64,000 nt of DNA from Paenibacillus phytohabitans (GTDB lineage Bacteria > Bacillota > Bacilli > Paenibacillales > Paenibacillaceae): contig NZ_WHOB01000093.1 of assembly GCF_013141775.1 (NCBI RefSeq), positions 1 to 64,000 on the forward strand. Reading direction: 5' to 3'. Under the pieces are notes generated by a model. That model was not told the DNA's origin, did no database searches, and saw only the letters and a program-made list of their open reading frames with translations. The position numbers and the translations under genes were made by a program. Positions within the stretch are counted from its first letter, which is position 1. Each line of letters starts with the position of its first letter. Below, piece after piece: positions 62,430 to 64,000 of this stretch.

Positions 62430-62452
62430 TGTTATCCCCCATTCGCTTGTAT

Positions 62453-62467
62453 TGAGTGCGTTTACAT
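62453..62467. promoter_or_regulatory. CcpA cre site upstream of the solute-binding protein gene
   Basis: Read on the minus strand, ATGTAAACGCACTCA matches WTGNAANCGNWNNCW at every position. It lies 24-38 bp before the ATG, the same offset as the site before gldA. Catabolite repression of the utilisation locus is inferred. Confidence 0.72.
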
Positions 62468-62653
62468 TGTTCTTACACTTTGGATTATAGAAGACACCGC
62501 AGGTAGTGAACATGCCGGATTCGAGCCAAAGTGTCACCATTCTTAAGATTTCCCCGGATCTGTGTTTCTCCTTATTCTCCAATGTACTATAATCTTTATA
62601 GGATAGCCTATCCAGCATCCAGCGTCTAAAACCGGTTAACGGAAGGGGTTCCT

Positions 62654-64000
62654 ATGAGTTCACCATTTTTCAGCTTTTTGCGGCGGAGCTTCTACATCAA
62701 GATGATTCTCGTCATGTTCGCCATCTCCGTGATTCCGCTGATTGTATTGTCTATTATCTCTGTAAGCGTATCCACCACTACCGTAGAGAAACAGGTGAAC
62801 CGTCTGAATGCCCAGCTGGTCAATCAGGTCGTAGACCGGATTGAATTAACCATGACCCGGCTGAGGGAATTAAGCGAGCAATACTCACGTATTTCGTCGA
62901 TTCAGGGCGCGCTGGTTTCACCGTCGGCCCAATATTTTGAAGAGGTTGTCCGCAAAAAGGATCTGATCTCCGTGCTCAGCAGCGCCTCGGCGATTATCGG
63001 GAATGTTGAAGGACTGCAGGTCTATTCAGCTATTACAGGAGAAGTGCTCTCTTCTACGGAGGCCCCGGCTGCCCTTGCGGATTCCCCTTACCGGCCGCTG
63101 ATTGAAACGTATTTGGCCTCGGGGAAACCTAATATTTTTCTGGATAAGCACTCTCTGCCGGAACTTGCGATTCTGGACTCTTCCACCTATTATATCTCAC
63201 GGGTTCCCTTCGATTTGTATGAGGACTTGAAGGGAGTACTGCTGATCTCCATGAGCAATAACCAATACCAGCGGCAGATCGAGAATATTCAGCTCGGCAG
63301 CGAAGGCTCCATTTCGCTGTTGACCGAAGACGGGCTGACGATCGCTACAACCAGCAAGCTTGAGAAAGCCGAGGATACCCGGCGTGTACAGGGTATTCTC
63401 AAGCACTGGAAAGAGCTGAACCGCCCCGATCAATTCGCGGCAGGCTCTTCCATTGTCTCAGTCAAACAGACCTCAACCTACGACAACTGGATCGTGGTCT
63501 CGGAAATTCCGTCCAAGGAGCTTACCGCCAGCGCAGACATTATCCGGCGGACCGTAACTTATTTCCTGGTCATTCTTGCGGTGCTGGGGGCACTATGCGT
63601 TGTCGGGTTCGGATATCAGTTATACCGGCCGCTGCAAGCCGTGAAGCGGCAGGTCGATGCGCTTAAGAAAGGGCATTTCGAGGCCCGGGTCACTCATTTT
63701 GCCAATAATGAAATCGGGGATCTGGGCCGGATGCTCAATACGATGGCTGTCCGCATTCAGGATCTGCTGGCAGATTTGCATGATTCGGAGGATTTGAAGC
63801 GCAAACTGGAGATTAGAGCGTTGCAATCGCAGATTAATCCCCATTTCATGTACAATACCTTAAACACCATCCGGATGTTCGCCATGATGAAGGATTATGA
63901 GAAGATCAATTCGCTGATGGGCCGGCTGGTCGCGCTGCTGCGGTACTCTATGGAGAATTTCGAGCAGACCGTGCAGCTTCGGCAGGAGCTTGATTACTTG
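62654..64000 (+). CDS. YesM-type sensor histidine kinase (truncated by window end)
   Basis: The first 449 codons of an open gene that runs off the window. TM1 is at about 17-38 (MILVMFAISVIPLIVLSIIS), then a long extracytoplasmic dCache-like sensor (about 40-295), TM2 (about 300-322), HAMP (about 323-375) and the start of the LytS/YesM-type kinase domain with the phosphorylated His397 in QSQINPHFMYNTLN. Such kinases pair with AraC-type YesN response regulators, expected just beyond 64000, and control the divergent importer/lyase operon. GGAAGGGG precedes the ATG. Confidence 0.93.
   Translation, partial: MSSPFFSFLRRSFYIKMILVMFAISVIPLIVLSIISVSVSTTTVEKQVNRLNAQLVNQVVDRIELTMTRLRELSEQYSRISSIQGALVSPSAQYFEEVVRKKDLISVLSSASAIIGNVEGLQVYSAITGEVLSSTEAPAALADSPYRPLIETYLASGKPNIFLDKHSLPELAILDSSTYYISRVPFDLYEDLKGVLLISMSNNQYQRQIENIQLGSEGSISLLTEDGLTIATTSKLEKAEDTRRVQGILKHWKELNRPDQFAAGSSIVSVKQTSTYDNWIVVSEIPSKELTASADIIRRTVTYFLVILAVLGALCVVGFGYQLYRPLQAVKRQVDALKKGHFEARVTHFANNEIGDLGRMLNTMAVRIQDLLADLHDSEDLKRKLEIRALQSQINPHFMYNTLNTIRMFAMMKDYEKINSLMGRLVALLRYSMENFEQTVQLRQELDYL

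Overview
The window looks like chromosomal DNA of a spore-forming member of the Bacillales, most likely Paenibacillus. That rests on moderately GC-rich coding, an H-type spore protein gene, two T-box leaders, a YesM-type sensor kinase facing a lipoprotein/two-permease sugar importer, CcpA-like cre sites, and intergenic spacers full of short palindromic repeats. The genus is an inference from gene content; no rRNA or tRNA gene is present to test it.

1-13.1 kb (all minus strand) is a pentitol-type catabolic locus. A PRD/EII-domain activator is followed by galactitol-family PTS genes EIIA, EIIB and EIIC. Then come a zinc polyol(-phosphate) dehydrogenase, a small membrane protein, rpe and a glycerol-1-phosphate-dehydrogenase-like enzyme, and finally rpiB, tkt, ptsH and ptsI. 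The set can import and phosphorylate a pentitol, oxidise it to a pentulose phosphate and feed it into the pentose phosphate pathway, and it brings its own HPr and Enzyme I. One composite 56-bp control element occurs twice, before the regulator and before rpiB. A 42-bp minisatellite starts inside the 3' end of ptsI.

13.2-20.1 kb holds leuA behind two consecutive leucine T-box leaders, the tsaE-tsaB-rimI-tsaD operon (tRNA t6A synthesis plus ribosomal protein acetylation) and a drug/metabolite exporter. 20.2-26.3 kb has a group II intron with its reverse transcriptase, placed directly behind the terminator of sspH, then a plus-strand NHEJ cluster: ku, a separate ATP-dependent ligase gene and a separate LigD-type polymerase gene. 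26.4-32.7 kb encodes a YitT-family protein, cardiolipin synthase, an M23 peptidase next to a bactofilin, and a two-gene ABC exporter.

32.7-46.9 kb carries gltB, a YhgE/Pip membrane protein with a TetR regulator, a UgtP-like glycosyltransferase, a SleB-type wall hydrolase, ThpR and a D-2-hydroxyacid dehydrogenase. The two large spacers here (32.7-33.6 and 46.1-46.9 kb) contain two copies of a 217-219-bp element with inverted ends and a hairpin kept by compensatory changes, plus arrays of a 25-bp palindrome.

46.9-56.5 kb has a chemoreceptor, dGTPase, polysaccharide deacetylase, an HTH/periplasmic-binding-like regulator, and a gldA-dhaK-dhaL glycerol/dihydroxyacetone operon with a cre site next to a PocR-AraC regulator. 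56.7-64 kb is a polysaccharide-utilisation locus: a solute-binding lipoprotein, two permeases and a probably cytoplasmic heparinase II/III-like lyase, opposite a sensor kinase cut by the window end.
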